This document shows positions 42,440 through 53,371 of a stretch of DNA of 64,000 bases, one piece after another. Position 1 is the first letter of the stretch. Each line of letters begins with the position of its first letter. The position numbers and the translations under genes are program-made. The notes under the pieces were generated by a model, which was not told the origin of the DNA, made no database searches, and was given only the letters and a program-made list of their open reading frames with translations. The stretch comes from Spodoptera frugiperda (lineage: Eukaryota; Arthropoda; Insecta; Lepidoptera; Noctuidae): the NCBI RefSeq assembly GCF_023101765.2, contig NC_064224.1, forward strand, positions 3,974,103-4,038,102, in the 5' to 3' direction.

Positions 42440-42610
42440 CTCGTGCAACAATCGAACCCATAACACGCAATAGGCAAACCACTATTTGCCACCTAAAGAG
42501 CGGCCAATTAGTTTCGCACGCACTATAATCAACCCTGCGATGTGCAGTAATGTGACAAAGTTCTTCTCCATTCGAAGCTACACTTTGGGACGAAGCACCT
42601 AGCTTCACTG
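42440..42610 (-). repeat. Fam-L, tRNA-headed SINE fragment
   Basis: The plus strand has gtgcaacaatcgaacccata, the reverse of a B-box-like ggttcgattgt. Then ctaaagagcggccaattagt, aatgtgacaaagttcttctc and gaagcacctagcttcactga. Related to 16198-16290. Confidence 0.5.
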
Positions 42611-43299
42611 ACGGATAGACTGATTACTATTATTTATTTCTTTTTTGCTGACCTTTCAAAAGTACCTGTGGTGAATGGTTTATTTGGAATAAATGATTTG
42701 AAAAAAATGTCAACACGACAATCTAGGAGGCTATCCTCGTGGCGACTAAAGTAACTATTGAGCGTTCCAACACAAACCGCACGTATTTTATTTCTACGAC
42801 TATAATAAAAATAATTCGAGTAAAGGTTCGTGCACAATGCTCGTACACACAGCCATGCATCTGTTCTCGACAGCTCTGGGGAGATGTCCAACAATGTCCA
42901 TATCACGCATTAGTAAGCAACAATCCTTTTATTTTGTTGTTGCAAGCAATATTGTACGTAACATGATAAAGAAAAATGAATTTAACAACAATATAGATAC
43001 GTCTTATTTTCCAAAAAAAAAAAGTATTTTTCAAACTTGTTCTTTTTAAGAAAAAAAAACTGAGTTGCTCGCACACACCATGATTAGACATTTGTAACTT
43101 GTGAAGACAAGCTATGAAAACCGCGCATGAAGATGTATCATACACCGAGTATATGGAATATGTAGATTCTGCCTTGGTTAAGAAGAGACTTACTAAGAAG
43201 AAAATGAATACCGCTGCATTGTATACCAAGCTTTATTCTAGGTACCTATAGGCTAGCATTAAATAATAATCTTTTGGGGAACAGTGAGTAAAGTTCCCT
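42611..43299. other. No gene seen
   Basis: Overlapping short frames on both strands (42634-43229), none with a recognisable domain. Confidence 0.45.
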
Positions 43300-43437
43300 A
43301 AGAAAGGGAGGATCCTCCGACCGACTGTTGTTCGTTTTTGATGTTTATTCGCATGTGCGATGTAGGATTTTTATGACATCACCCGTTGAATTGCTCGTAG
43401 GTAGTCAATGTGCAACTTCTGTTTCACTTATCAGGTG
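43300..43437 (-). repeat. Fam-I fragment
   Basis: The plus strand shows aagaaagggaggatcctccg, atgtttattcgcatgtgcga, tgtaggatttttatgacatc, the reverse of 13161-13388. Confidence 0.65.
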
Positions 43438-43784
43438 CCGCCATAATCTTAACTAAAGAAATGCATAATCTCAATCAAACCCAACATCTCCTCATACCAC
43501 CAGAAAACTAAGAAAAATTGCCGACAAAAAAAAACATTGTAAAGATACAGTTTCCTGCCTCAAGAGATTTGAGAGAAGCTTACCATGCATCATTGATTCA
43601 AATCTCACTACACCATGCGACTTACCTTATCTGTACGCGATGACTTCGTAAACAGCAAACTGCGAGAATAAATCCCTTTGTGTACCCGTAAAATTCAAAT
43701 AAGGGGCACGTTTCACTTTATTTTTGGCCTGTTTGACGTGATCTGACAATTTAAGTACATTACGATACTTCGTACTATTTTTAA
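43438..43784. other. No gene seen
   Basis: AT-rich with no supported feature. Confidence 0.5.
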
Positions 43785-43840
43785 CCGACTTCCCAAAAAG
43801 GAGGAGGTTCTCAATCGGCTGGAATTTTTTTTATTTAAAA
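43785..43840 (+). repeat. Fam-Q tip
   Basis: accgacttcccaaaaaggag, gaggttctcaatcggctgga: the leading part of Fam-Q only. Confidence 0.5.
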
Positions 43841-43844
43841 ATGT

Positions 43845-44022
43845 TGCCCCGCACTAGGATTTTCTCCCATATCTTGGTGCGTTTACAAACATACAAGTTC
43901 ACATACACATGACACCCAGACCAACAATTTGTGGATCACATGAAGAGTTGCGCCGTGTGGGAATTGAACCCGCTACACGTTGCACGGCAGCCGGTTGCTC
44001 AGCCATCGCGCCAACCGGGCCC
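43845..44022 (-). repeat. SINE-C, best copy
   Basis: On the minus strand: tggcgcgatggctgagcaac (A-box region), then gggttcaattcc (B-box, one change from consensus), then a body with the reverse of acatacaagttcacatacac. Too long and unpaired to be a tRNA gene. Confidence 0.8.
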
Positions 44023-44154
44023 TTTGACTAGAATTTGTGGGAGTAAATTAAAATAAAAACAGAAAGAGTTTAATGGATGCTAATTAATGTGCATGCATGT
44101 TGATTGAAGACTGATTACGGTTGATAAAGCGAAAAAAGTATGTAAGATTCGCAG

Positions 44155-44225
44155 CAATTGGCGTTCCATAGTCTCTGCCTACCCATGGGAGAAAGGCGTG
44201 AGGTTATGTATGTGTGTAAGTTAAT
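44155..44225 (+). repeat. Fam-M fragment
   Basis: attggcgttccatagtctct, gcctacccatgggag, aggcgtgaggttatgtatg; reverse copy at 9829-9925. Confidence 0.6.
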
Positions 44226-44864
44226 GTGCTAAACCCGTTCCATTGGAGAGGGATCAAAAGGCACGACGTTATGTTGTGTTTTCCTTTGTCAGCTGTTATC
44301 GAATTTAGGATTGTGCTGTTCCTGAATATGGACATTACGTATATATCTTCTTACTTCCATATCTATCTACTTTGTAAGAAGTTTTACACTCAACGACACT
44401 CTCTACCTCACCAAGCCATGATGATTAGTACCTACCTATACAGCACTTAAACCAAGCACTATACTATCCACCACAAACCACACAAAACCAACCAATCAAA
44501 CTAAAAAAAAAACAAATAAATACACAAATAAGTAAAAGCAATACAGAAGGCCAGTAAAAAGTTTAGGGGTCACCTGATCACCGGTAACTTTTACCGTTAG
44601 CCGTTTACTGATATTGATAGTGGAGTTTCAAGGGTCCTCTTCAAAGAACGCCCCATTATGGTAACTAATGGACTTTGTGCTACTCGATTTCTAAGTCAAA
44701 TTGAGCAAGTATCGGTTTTTCTTTCGGTAAAGATTGAGTGAATAAACATGAATCGTTGTTTTGCTCCATTAATTTTTATCACCTTTTTGGTTATTTTTTT
44801 TTCGTGGTTTGTGGTTTGTTTTTGTGATTCCTGTGATATATAATGTTTGTTATCGTTTTTCTTT
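44226..44864. other. No gene seen
   Basis: AT-rich. A 74-codon frame at 44226-44450 has no domain. Confidence 0.45.
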
Positions 44865-45370
44865 AATGGGATAAGCAGATAAATAAGAATCTGGATCAGT
44901 TTTTTATGGTATAAAGGTAAGCGTCCACAGCATCGTGCGTATAGCACGCATCGTACGGATTCCGTATGACGTCATCGGTACGCATCGCATGTATTGCTGA
45001 TGATGCGGTCCGTACGATGCGGATCAATGGACGAAGTTGTATGAGTTTCTATACAAGACAAATTAAAATCCTTTGCGTGCGGTGCGTGTGATGCGGGCCT
45101 GTGGACGCGTACTTTAAGCCGTGAAACGAGCAGACGGATAACCTGATGGTAGCAATCGCCACCCTCAATTGACACCCGAAACATCAATGGCGTTACAAGC
45201 GGGTTTTTAGGTTAGGAATTTAAGGGTTGTTGGGGAATCGGGGATTGGAAAATAATTTAATTGGGACTCCGGTAACCTCACATACACAAAGTAAGTGTTG
45301 TTTCACGTCGGTTTTCTGTGAGGCCATGGTAACGCTCCGGCACATTCGTGTGAAACATACTCTCCCGCAC
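44865..45370 (-). repeat. RA copy split by a MITE
   Basis: The reversed RA tail tttttatggtataa is interrupted and resumes gccgtgaaacgagcagacgg after the MITE. It then runs through ggttaggaatttaagggttg and ggttttctgtgaggcc to a damaged head. The inserted MITE is 44915-45114. Confidence 0.8.
44915..45114. mobile_element. Harbinger-like MITE inside RA
   Basis: Ends aggtaagcgtccacag and ctgtggacgcgtactt. TAA lies on both sides (44912-44914 and 45115-45117). Other RA copies show the empty site as a single taagcc, so TAA is the target duplication. The interior resembles 12346-12523. Confidence 0.8.
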
Positions 45371-45718
45371 TTAAAAATAGTTTTCGCGCTTTTAACATTC
45401 AATGAAAAAGTCTCGAAAGGTAACGTCTATTCAATTTAACTTCTAAATATCCCTATCTGGAAGTTTTACATCAAAGCAATTACATCTTAAAAGCAGTAAG
45501 TTTAAAACATAAATCTGTTTGAGAACTTATTAAAAAAATTGCATAGCAGCTGGTCTTCATTCTAGAAAACTTAAAGAAGTGCCACTATAGCGGGTAGATC
45601 TACTTAAAGTTACTGCAGTAAAACTTAGTTTTATGACTTCAGTAAAGGGATTTTTCAAGAAGAATATCCAGAAGAATAGTTCTATAACACATAATTCTCA
45701 ATTTTTATTATAACTTTC
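45371..45718. other. No gene seen
   Basis: AT-rich with no supported feature. Confidence 0.5.
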
Positions 45719-45940
45719 GTGAGACATACTAAATTAATTATTATGTTATCGGCTTCGCGATGAACTCGATTAGTTTCAAGCACAATTGTCTCATTGCTAC
45801 TGGCAGTGCGACGATCGCTGCGTTGTGGGCCACGGAATGCTGTTAAAGAATGTGAGCCTCTAGCATGGCTTGAAACTAGTCGAGTTCCTCGTTAATATTT
45901 ACGTGAGTAAGCAGATAACATAATAATTAATATTCTCACT
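45719..45940 (+). mobile_element. MITE-T
   Basis: Inverted ends: gtgagacatactaaattaat, tattatgttatcggctt on the left and gcagataacataataattaa, tattctcac on the right. Inner arms gaactcgattagtttcaagc and gcttgaaactagtcgagttc extend the fold-back to about 60 bases. Second copy reversed at 49650-49862. Confidence 0.75.
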
Positions 45941-46992
45941 ATTACATTTGTCCACAAAAACTATCCTACCTAAAGTACAATACTAGTTCTAATTCCATAG
46001 TAAATACGTACCTATGTACATACATTATACCCGTTTATAAACCCAGCTGTGCAAAACAAACTGTGCTGGCAATAATAGGGCGTGATGAAAGAAAAAAAAA
46101 TATTAAGCGGAATATTTCCCCGAGGTGCACAATAAAACGTGTAACATTATCGTTAGGAGCTTATGCTCCGTTTACGTTGGGCAAGTGGATGGTTAATATT
46201 TTTATGGTATCTGGAATATAAATTATTTAATGTTTTATGTAAATGTTCGATGACTTAACGATTGATGGTGTCTGTGTAAAATATGTATAAAACATGCATC
46301 TGATAAAGCTGCTATGGCTCATTTCGAGAGTTTTAGTAGAGTTTTGTAGGAATGCTGCAAATTTTTGTACAGAATATCAAAAATAATTTTTATTTTATTT
46401 TATGCGGGCAGATATTCACTTGATGATTTGTTAACGGTGCCGTCATTAGATATCCCTTTGGCTTCCTTAAGTACTTCATTTAAAATTCAGTTAAATGTCA
46501 GTATATTTCAGACCTAAAATGACTGCGATCTGCTCTATGCGGTTCGCTGAATACAATATTATTGGACTTAGCTACTCGCCAGCAAATCCATCTAAACGCA
46601 GCACCGCAGATGGGTACAAAAACAGAATAACAAAGTGCCATAAAAACCTGAACCGCCTCAACTTCAAAAACTAGTAACGAGACGAGTTGAAATAATATTT
46701 TTTTATTTGGACAAAATATCGCTCATTGGAGGGGCTCTGATAATTATTGTCAGTACGTTCTAAAAGTTTTGGGACAGCAAAATGTTGATTCATCTCGTTC
46801 GTTCGTTAGTCGAGTTCTAGACATGTATTTTGGACGCGATATTCTGGGTATCGTGTAAAATATTATTAGATTGTTATTCCTATTTATTTATTGACCGATC
46901 TTGTTGAACACATTTTTAAACATTTAATTATAAAAAAAAAATAGAAAATACAGTAGCTCACCAGTAACGAGAAAAATCCAAGCAACCGGCGG
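45941..46992. other. No gene seen
   Basis: AT-rich, no supported frame or family. Confidence 0.5.
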
Positions 46993-47165
46993 TCAGGGCT
47001 CAAGAAGGAGGAATGTCCAGAAAATACGCGTCGTGTCCAAAAGTACTGCTTTCTGCATCAGTTCCTTGACCAAACTATCTAACGTTAGCCTACTCAGGTA
47101 TTGGTCGAGGCTTTTAGCTATGAGGCCATTGGCAGATTTTAGCTATGAGTCTATCGACACCATGA
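46993..47165 (-). pseudogene. LINE ORF2 C-terminal fragment
   Basis: The minus frame reads SLDQYLSRLTLDSLVKELMQ, then KAVLLDTTRIFWTFLLLEP and a stop at 46993-46995. I recognise the KELMQKAVLLDT-RI pattern as a LINE ORF2 C-terminus common in Lepidoptera; it is not the family at 35448. The upstream part breaks off near 47165. Confidence 0.6.
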
Positions 47166-47768
47166 TTGTTAAATCTACAGATGATTATTATTAGATTTTT
47201 ATAATGATTTTTCTACGACGATTCTTTGAATTATTCCCCGCATTTGGCAATACACTAAGTATTATATTTTCTAATTCAAAAGAACTATAAACTTGCCAAT
47301 GACAGCTAAATTAACAAAACACAAAATAAACATTATTACTTAAATAAATAAATTCCAAATTCTGTACAAAGAAACATCATTAAAACAGAAACTAAATGAA
47401 CAAATTCCATCTAACAATAAGCTTAAATATTGCACGTAGGTACAATATATTTTCATTTAGAAATTCTAGCCAAAATGTACCTATTGCTGTCTACAATAAT
47501 TTCTATTTTCGTTTAACAATCTGTAAACAGTTTCGTCGGCAATCATATCAAACAATATTGACTCTAAACTTGCAAGCCATTGACAGTTCTATTGCTGAAT
47601 AAATATTTGGATCGGTACTTTATTTTAGTAACACTATTTTGTGACACTAAAATGTATTTTGAATATAGACTCAAGAATAACATCTTGACTGGATTTCTTG
47701 ACCGTGAAGAACTTTGATAAATAAAGGTCAATGGCAAATGTTTCATTTTATATTCGAATACATTCTTA
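47166..47768. other. No gene seen
   Basis: AT-rich with no supported feature. Confidence 0.5.
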
Positions 47769-48046
47769 GGGTGTTTTTCTACTAGAGATGTAGTATGCTA
47801 CGTTGTTGTGGATGCGTTTGGCTTTCACTAACCATATTCATTGATGGAATGGCACTTGTGGAAACGGACTCAGCTAAGCTATGTGTTTTATATAGAAAGA
47901 TGTGTGCTGCCGATGACTTTTCTCGCACAGTTACTTTGCGGTGGTGAATCTTCATAGCACATCTTAGTCACACAGCTTAATATTAGTGGAAAATCACATA
48001 GTTTCACAGCTTAGCTATTACATCTTTGTAGCATAGTTACATATTA
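47769..48046 (-). mobile_element. MITE-P, one end missing
   Basis: The left end gggtgtttttctactagaga matches the reversed right end of 52166-52509. The interior has ggaaacggactcagctaagc, ttactttgcggtggtgaatc, aatcacatagtttcacagct. The far tip is not found. Confidence 0.7.
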
Positions 48047-48099
48047 CATACAAGGAACCCTTTTCCATCTAGTACATTTTAATCCCCATATAACTTCCA

Positions 48100-48240
48100 C
48101 TTAAGTCAGGTAATATCCCTAAAATCTTCTCTTAAGTCTGAAAAATACTATGCTGAAAACCGCATCTAAATCGATTCAGCCAAACGCGCGATAAGCGCGC
48201 ACAAACATACATACACCTCCTTTTTTTGAAGTCGTTTAAA
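48100..48240 (-). repeat. Fam-Q repeat
   Basis: The plus strand shows aagtcaggtaatatccctaa, tatgctgaaaaccgcatcta, aatcgattcagccaaacgcg, tacctcc-like sequence and ttttttgaagtcg. Confidence 0.65.
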
Positions 48241-48705
48241 TACGAGAACAATGACTTGCCAACAATAGATCTTCGTTTCAAATAAAGACATAGTTAAGTT
48301 AGCATTGCTATTAATAGCTTCTAGGATTCTCATCCACTATCTTTAATTGAAGGTAGTGGTAGGATAAAAGATAAAGTTTATCCGAGTCAGCTCTCAAACG
48401 TGAAATCCCTTCGCCACCGCATGAATTATTTAACTCCGTCCCCAATACACTTAGCCGACAATTGAATTAAATGGTATCTTTTAAAATGGAAGCGCTAAAT
48501 GCGAATCGCTTTTTATGCTAAAAGACCAGAAGTGAGTTCTTGTGGTGGTGAGGAGTCAGGAAATGAAAATCAAACGTTTTGATAATGTTCATTCTGGTCA
48601 TGAGGATATAAAATAATGAATGGCCGAATGGTTGCGCGTCTGATTGACTGGGTCGGGGTAAGTATTATTACAGGTTTCTCTGTAATAGCATGGTTTCTTT
48701 TTTTT
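48241..48705. other. No gene seen
   Basis: AT-rich. Phrase atggccgaatggttgcgcgt (48618) looks tRNA-like in its first half only; no B-box follows. Confidence 0.45.
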
Positions 48706-48862
48706 TTTTTGGTATATGGCAAAAATCATCTAATTACTGCTCCCACCTTGGGCGAGGTGAAAGGAAGTGTTACACTCATAGGTACTGACTAAAACCACCC
48801 CGTTCTTACTCCGACTTTGGAGTCGAAACCCCGGTAACCCGCTAGGTAGTCCGCAGAATAGA
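48706..48862 (-). repeat. RB copy
   Basis: The plus strand shows tttttttttttggtatatggc, actgctcccaccttgggcga, ccaccccgttcttactccga, ggtaacccgctaggtagtcc. A 61-codon minus frame here is repeat translation. Confidence 0.7.
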
Positions 48863-49649
48863 ATGGCATCTGGAATTATACATGGTGTACGGCAAAAACC
48901 TCGTTTCTTATACATGGGTCTCGTAACATTATAGGAGAAAAATGGATATTCAAGTGCCTATTGATGATTAAAAAACATACCGGTCAAATTGAAAACCTCC
49001 TACTTTCTGTGAAATTTGGTTAATTATTTATCTTAGGTTCGCAAAAGATAATAACGATTGTCAATTTTTGTAGAAAAGAAGAAAGAATTGTCAATTCAAA
49101 ATAATTCCTCCGATAAAATTATCTGGCGTTGGAAAAATGCAAATATCAAACTAACATTGCAACAGGCACAATGTAAACGTAAATTTTTCCTCTAATCTCA
49201 ATTTAATCAACTGTCCTTTAGTCGACAATGTTGTGGGTGTAGTCTATGAAATTTTGGACAAACTCAACACAATTTGCTATTAATCGGATAAGCCGGCTTA
49301 ATACCCTAACATGTTGTATAAACAGACAAACTTTCCTTTTATATTAACACGAAGTGAATATGTAACAAGCTATGAATATTTTTAGGCTAGTGTCGTTCAA
49401 TTTAATTCTGTATATAATATTTTTAGGAATAATATCATTATTATGTTAGGCTAAATACATGAGCTAAGCATGGATGACTCTAATAATATTACTGGCATAT
49501 AAATATACTTTGTTATAAAATATCTTATCTTTTATTCTCTGAATGAGGTAATAAGTAACAACTATCTTCACCAGACATATGGTTGTGTGATATAGGATTA
49601 TAGATTGACCTTATTGCCGTACACATTATTTTAAGTTTCAAAACATAAA
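48863..49649. other. No gene seen
   Basis: AT-rich. Possible Helitron-like tip near 49310-49345 (aaacagacaaactttccttt), too weak to call. Confidence 0.45.
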
Positions 49650-49862
49650 ATAAAGACAAAATCTGAATTAATTATTATATTATCATTTTACTCACGTGAT
49701 TGTGACGAGGAACCCGACTAGTTCCAAGCCATTCTGGAGGCTGATATTCATTAGCAGCATTCCGCGACACACACGACGCGGTGACTGTCACGCTGCTACT
49801 GAGTAGCAATAGTAAGCCGACAACATGATTAATTTTGTAGGTCTCACGAAAGTTATAAACAT
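49650..49862 (-). mobile_element. MITE-T, second copy
   Basis: ctgaattaattattatatta, cgacta(g)ttccaagcc-like arm, then gtaagccgacaacatgatta and gtaggtctcacgaaagttat, the reverse of the left end at 45719. Confidence 0.7.
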
Positions 49863-49879
49863 ATTAAAGACAAGATCTA

Positions 49880-50075
49880 ATGTGGCGATACATGACAAAT
49901 AAGAGATGACAAATCACGCACATAGACGATTGACGGATCATCAACGGATGATGACAAAAATCCTACATCGCATATGTGAAAACATGGATAGAAAATCTCT
50001 GCAAACAACTGTTGTCTAATAGCCCGCTGGGCACGATCACCTCGCCTGGTGGGAGAATCACCCTAATCCGCTCTT
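49880..50075 (+). repeat. Fam-I repeat
   Basis: taatgtggcgatacatgaca, cacgcacatagacgattgac, aatcctacatcgcatatgtg, aacatggatagaaaatctct, cgatcacctcgcctggtggg. Confidence 0.7.
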
Positions 50076-51138
50076 CAGGAACTTTTCCTAAACTATCAAG
50101 AGGTTGAAATAACAAGCGAATATAATTAGTAAATATCTTCTGAATCACGTATATTCTGTATTCCTATCGTCAGGTGGAAGTTATCGTGTACCAGCGCTAA
50201 GTTTCCACTACCGATGCCTACAACTTAAAGAAAGCCTCACAATTAGGCAAGATACTTAAGGGGAATTTGTTTTAGTAATAAGTTTAGTAAATATTATTAT
50301 GGGTCTGCAAAGTAAAATTTTAAATGGTTTGTCCAGCTTAAATATAACTACGGTATGTATTTGTATATGCTATTGCCTCAAAACGCTAATTAAATCGTAA
50401 TTGATTGACAACCACGATTTAGTTTTTAGTTTTGCTGACACTTTTTTATATTTGGAATCGAGCCTTGCCTTTTATGACTACTATCAGCATCGTGAGACTA
50501 TTCAAATTTCATAATTATTTTTCCCAAAAAATGGTCATCGAAACCTGCATTACTTCACCTGCTTTGGTACCATCAGTATTGAGCCACGCAAAAGATTATC
50601 TCACATTGTATTAATCCAGTAATAGATCCAATTTAACTGATAATTATCAAACTACGAAAGCACAAAACAATTAGAACAATTCAATAGCACTCGTACACAC
50701 ACAAACAAAAGTGCTAAAACAATAAACAGATTACTACCCACACATGAAAATTTCTGTAAACAATTTTCAGCTCATTTCTGTGGAAAACTTTAGCGTCATA
50801 ACGTCAAGAACTAAGGCTTTAACTAATAACCTTGCCTCGGCTCTGTACTAAACATAAAAGTAATATCATTATGTGTTACCACGAACAAAATCAACAGAAC
50901 CTCCCCTTAACACGGAGTCGCGAACTTAATTACTTAGAAGAAACCTTTCGAGCACTTGACGGTACTCTGTACAGGATGTTTAGGAAATAGTAAGATGTAG
51001 TGTGAGTAGTTGGAGGTAGCGTAAGTGTGTGTTTAGTGTTTACTGGGAAAGTTGGTTGATAAGCTACCTAATAGGGTTATATAGTATTAAAATATCTGAT
51101 GAGTAAAGTCAAAATAATTTGATCTATTAAAATATTTT
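50076..51138. other. No gene seen
   Basis: AT-rich, unique-looking. A 60-codon frame at 50432-50614 has no domain. Confidence 0.45.
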
Positions 51139-51215
51139 TTACACGTTAACCGCCAGGTTGCTCACTTTAAGGTCGTCGAGGATTTGCCTTCAACATTTTT
51201 CTTTCAGCAAATAAT
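51139..51215 (+). repeat. Fam-H single end, border lost
   Basis: acacgttaaccgccaggttg, aggatttgccttcaacattt. The border reads ttttta instead of TTAA. Confidence 0.45.
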
Positions 51216-51242
51216 GCTCTAAGTAGACTACAACGACTAATA

Positions 51243-51478
51243 AACTCATAGAAAACCCGACGTGTAACAACACTTGTGTTGTGTTGGGTTTCGTTGTGTG
51301 AGTGAGGTTACCGGCTCAATCACCCCCTACTTAACGTTCACATTCCGCGATTCCCTAACAACACTAAATTCCTAACCCCCATAAGGCGGCAGCGCATGTT
51401 TCGGGTGTCCATGGGCAGCGGCAATTGCTTACCATCAGGTGATGCGTGTGCTCATTTATAGGCTATAACATAAAAAAA
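51243..51478 (+). repeat. RA copy, 5'-truncated
   Basis: aactcatagaaaacccgacg, gagtgaggttaccggctcaa, gtgtccatgggcagcggcaa, ttgcttaccatcaggtgatg, aggctataacataaaaaaa. Confidence 0.8.
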
Positions 51479-52165
51479 CCTCACGACTATTTAATCAATG
51501 AGACAACCGCCAGTTTACCTTAAATAACCATCTAGGCCACACCAAAAAAAAATACTAGTTTAAAAACTACCACCGCTTCCCAGACACCCTGTACACATAC
51601 ACACATGTGTACAACTACGTATCTCTTGTTATTTAATGTATGGCCCTGCGGCTACGCCTAGGGTTGGCACTTCCAAACAATATAAATTAAACGTCGGTCC
51701 CTATGGTTAATGGGCTGGTTATCGTAACCTCGGCGTAATTCCCTGTATCACACGTGTGGAATATATTGGTGAAACTTTACTAAGACTGTTAAACTCGTTC
51801 GGCTTAGCGATTGGATTGTTGTTTTGAGTTTGTAAGAATTTAGATATTTTAGTTTTTCTGAAGTGTGTGTATTTGTATTCAATGTTGGAGCTAGAACAAA
51901 TTAGAGGATAGTCAGATAGATAAACTGGTAAACTTACTGATACTTTACCAGTTTTAACTAAAATTAAGTTGGAACTCGGCAAATATAAATATATTTCGCT
52001 GACTTAAAGATATTATAAGGTCCGCTAATCAGTTTTACTACAAATTAAGTGTTTATGAGAAGAGTCGTCAAATCTGATATTTGTAAAATCTATTATTAAA
52101 CATGTTAGTTTACAACATTCTTTATTTTTAAAGGACAATCGATTCAACTAAATTCAAACTTCTTC
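51479..52165. other. No gene seen
   Basis: An 87-codon minus frame at 51719-51982 has no recognisable domain. Otherwise AT-rich. Confidence 0.45.
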
Positions 52166-52509
52166 GGGTGCTTTTTCACCAGGGATGTGCTATGTAGCTA
52201 TGTTACGAAGATATAATAGCTAAGCTGTGAAACTATGTGACCGTTTCCACCAATACTAAGGTATGTAAGCCGTGAGAGTAAGATACGCAGCTCGAGTATG
52301 CGATGTATTGATAGTAGTAAAAACATTCACAAACAATAAAGGTGAAGATATTCATAGCACACATCCATAGCACGCATTTCCATAAAAAATAGCTTAGCGG
52401 AGTTCGTTTCCACCATTGCTAAGCTATGTGTTCCAATAAATATGATTGGTTTCCACCAAACGCATCCATAGCAACGTAGCATAGCACATCTCTGGTGGAA
52501 AACCAACCC
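52166..52509 (+). mobile_element. MITE-P, full-length reference copy
   Basis: The left end gggtgctttttcaccaggga and right end agcacatctctggtggaaaa, accaaccc are inverted repeats of about 29 bases with a one-base gap. The interior repeats variants of gctaagctatgt many times in both directions. No coding capacity. Flanking duplication not clear. Confidence 0.8.
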
Positions 52510-52917
52510 TTACACATAGACGTAAAATCTTCTGCATATGAAAAATGAGTTTCTACACCAAAAGATGTGAAAAACTTTTCACCACAAACTTCTAAATGTT
52601 GGTATTTGTGGGTGAGTGTACGCGGCACAGATTTAGACGGGGTGTGCGATGTAGGCAAACGCTTTGTGCTACTGAAAGACTTGTGTGTTGGACTGTACAG
52701 GTGGGAAGAGAAGTGTTGGCAAAGAAAATTATAAAAATAATACATGTTAATTTAATATTATGGTTTCTTTAATGAATTTATGCGAAATTACTATAAAAAA
52801 AGAAACTAAGTACGTATTTATTTTTCTGTTATCAGAGCAACAAGCCGCTTAATAGTCATAGCACGCATAAACGGCACGGACACGCATCGTTGCAGCACAG
52901 CGGTTTTTGCTTTTGAA
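52510..52917. other. No gene seen
   Basis: A 108-codon minus frame (52419-52745) begins inside MITE-P and lacks any domain. Confidence 0.45.
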
Positions 52918-52929
52918 ACAATATGAAAA

Positions 52930-52974
52930 TGCTGTAAGCGTGCTGTCAGCGCGTGGACCACGCGCTTACAGCCT
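52930..52974. repeat. Imperfect hairpin
   Basis: gctgtaagcgtg pairs with ccacgcgcttacagc, with cgcgtggaccacgcg palindromic in the middle. Not a recognised family. Confidence 0.6.
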
Positions 52975-53056
52975 TTTTGTATTGACGTTATGAAATATAT
53001 CATACGACATAACATTTAATGTTTAAATTTAAATGACAAGTTTATTGCTGGGTGGG

Positions 53057-53079
53057 TTTAACAGTGCCGCACTGTTAAA
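53057..53079. repeat. Perfect hairpin, 11 bp arms
   Basis: tttaacagtgc, one-base spacer, gcactgttaaa. No T-run follows and its role is unknown. Confidence 0.85.
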
Positions 53080-53217
53080 GTGTGATATGTCTTTAATAGT
53101 TAGCACTCGCTGTAGCCTTAGCACACGTCATGAATAATAGATGCGAATTAAAATAGATTTCGAATTTGCAGTTCACATATTCACAGGAGGTGTTAATATA
53201 ACAACCTAGACTTTATT

Positions 53218-53361
53218 GGACTACCTAGCAGATTTACCGGGGCTCTGGCTAGAAAAGCAGGAGTAGGAACGGGGTGGTTTTTAGTCAGTAAGAGTCTGAC
53301 ACTCCCTCTCGCCTCTTTCAAGGCGGGAGAAGTCATTGGATTATTTTCCCTCCTCAAAAAA
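53218..53361 (+). repeat. RB with exact 10 bp target duplication
   Basis: agactttatt flanks the unit on both sides (53208-53217 and 53362-53371). It starts ggactacctagcagatttac (5'-truncated) and ends with a run of A, proving target-primed retroposition. Confidence 0.9.
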
Positions 53362-53371
53362 AGACTTTATT

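Noticed and set aside
42634..43229. Overlapping frames of 75-108 codons on both strands
   Set aside because: No family resemblance in either direction; overlapping opposite frames suggest chance.
43845..44022. Possible tRNA gene on the minus strand
   Set aside because: A and B boxes are present, but the cloverleaf does not close and the unit continues into a SINE body with sister copies elsewhere.
48615..48660. tRNA-like phrase atggccgaatggttgcgcgt
   Set aside because: Resembles an A-box region, but no B-box or closing arm follows.
51719..51982. 87-codon minus frame
   Set aside because: No recognisable domain; length is within what AT-rich filler can give by chance.
52419..52745. 108-codon minus frame
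   Set aside because: Begins inside MITE-P and has no domain.
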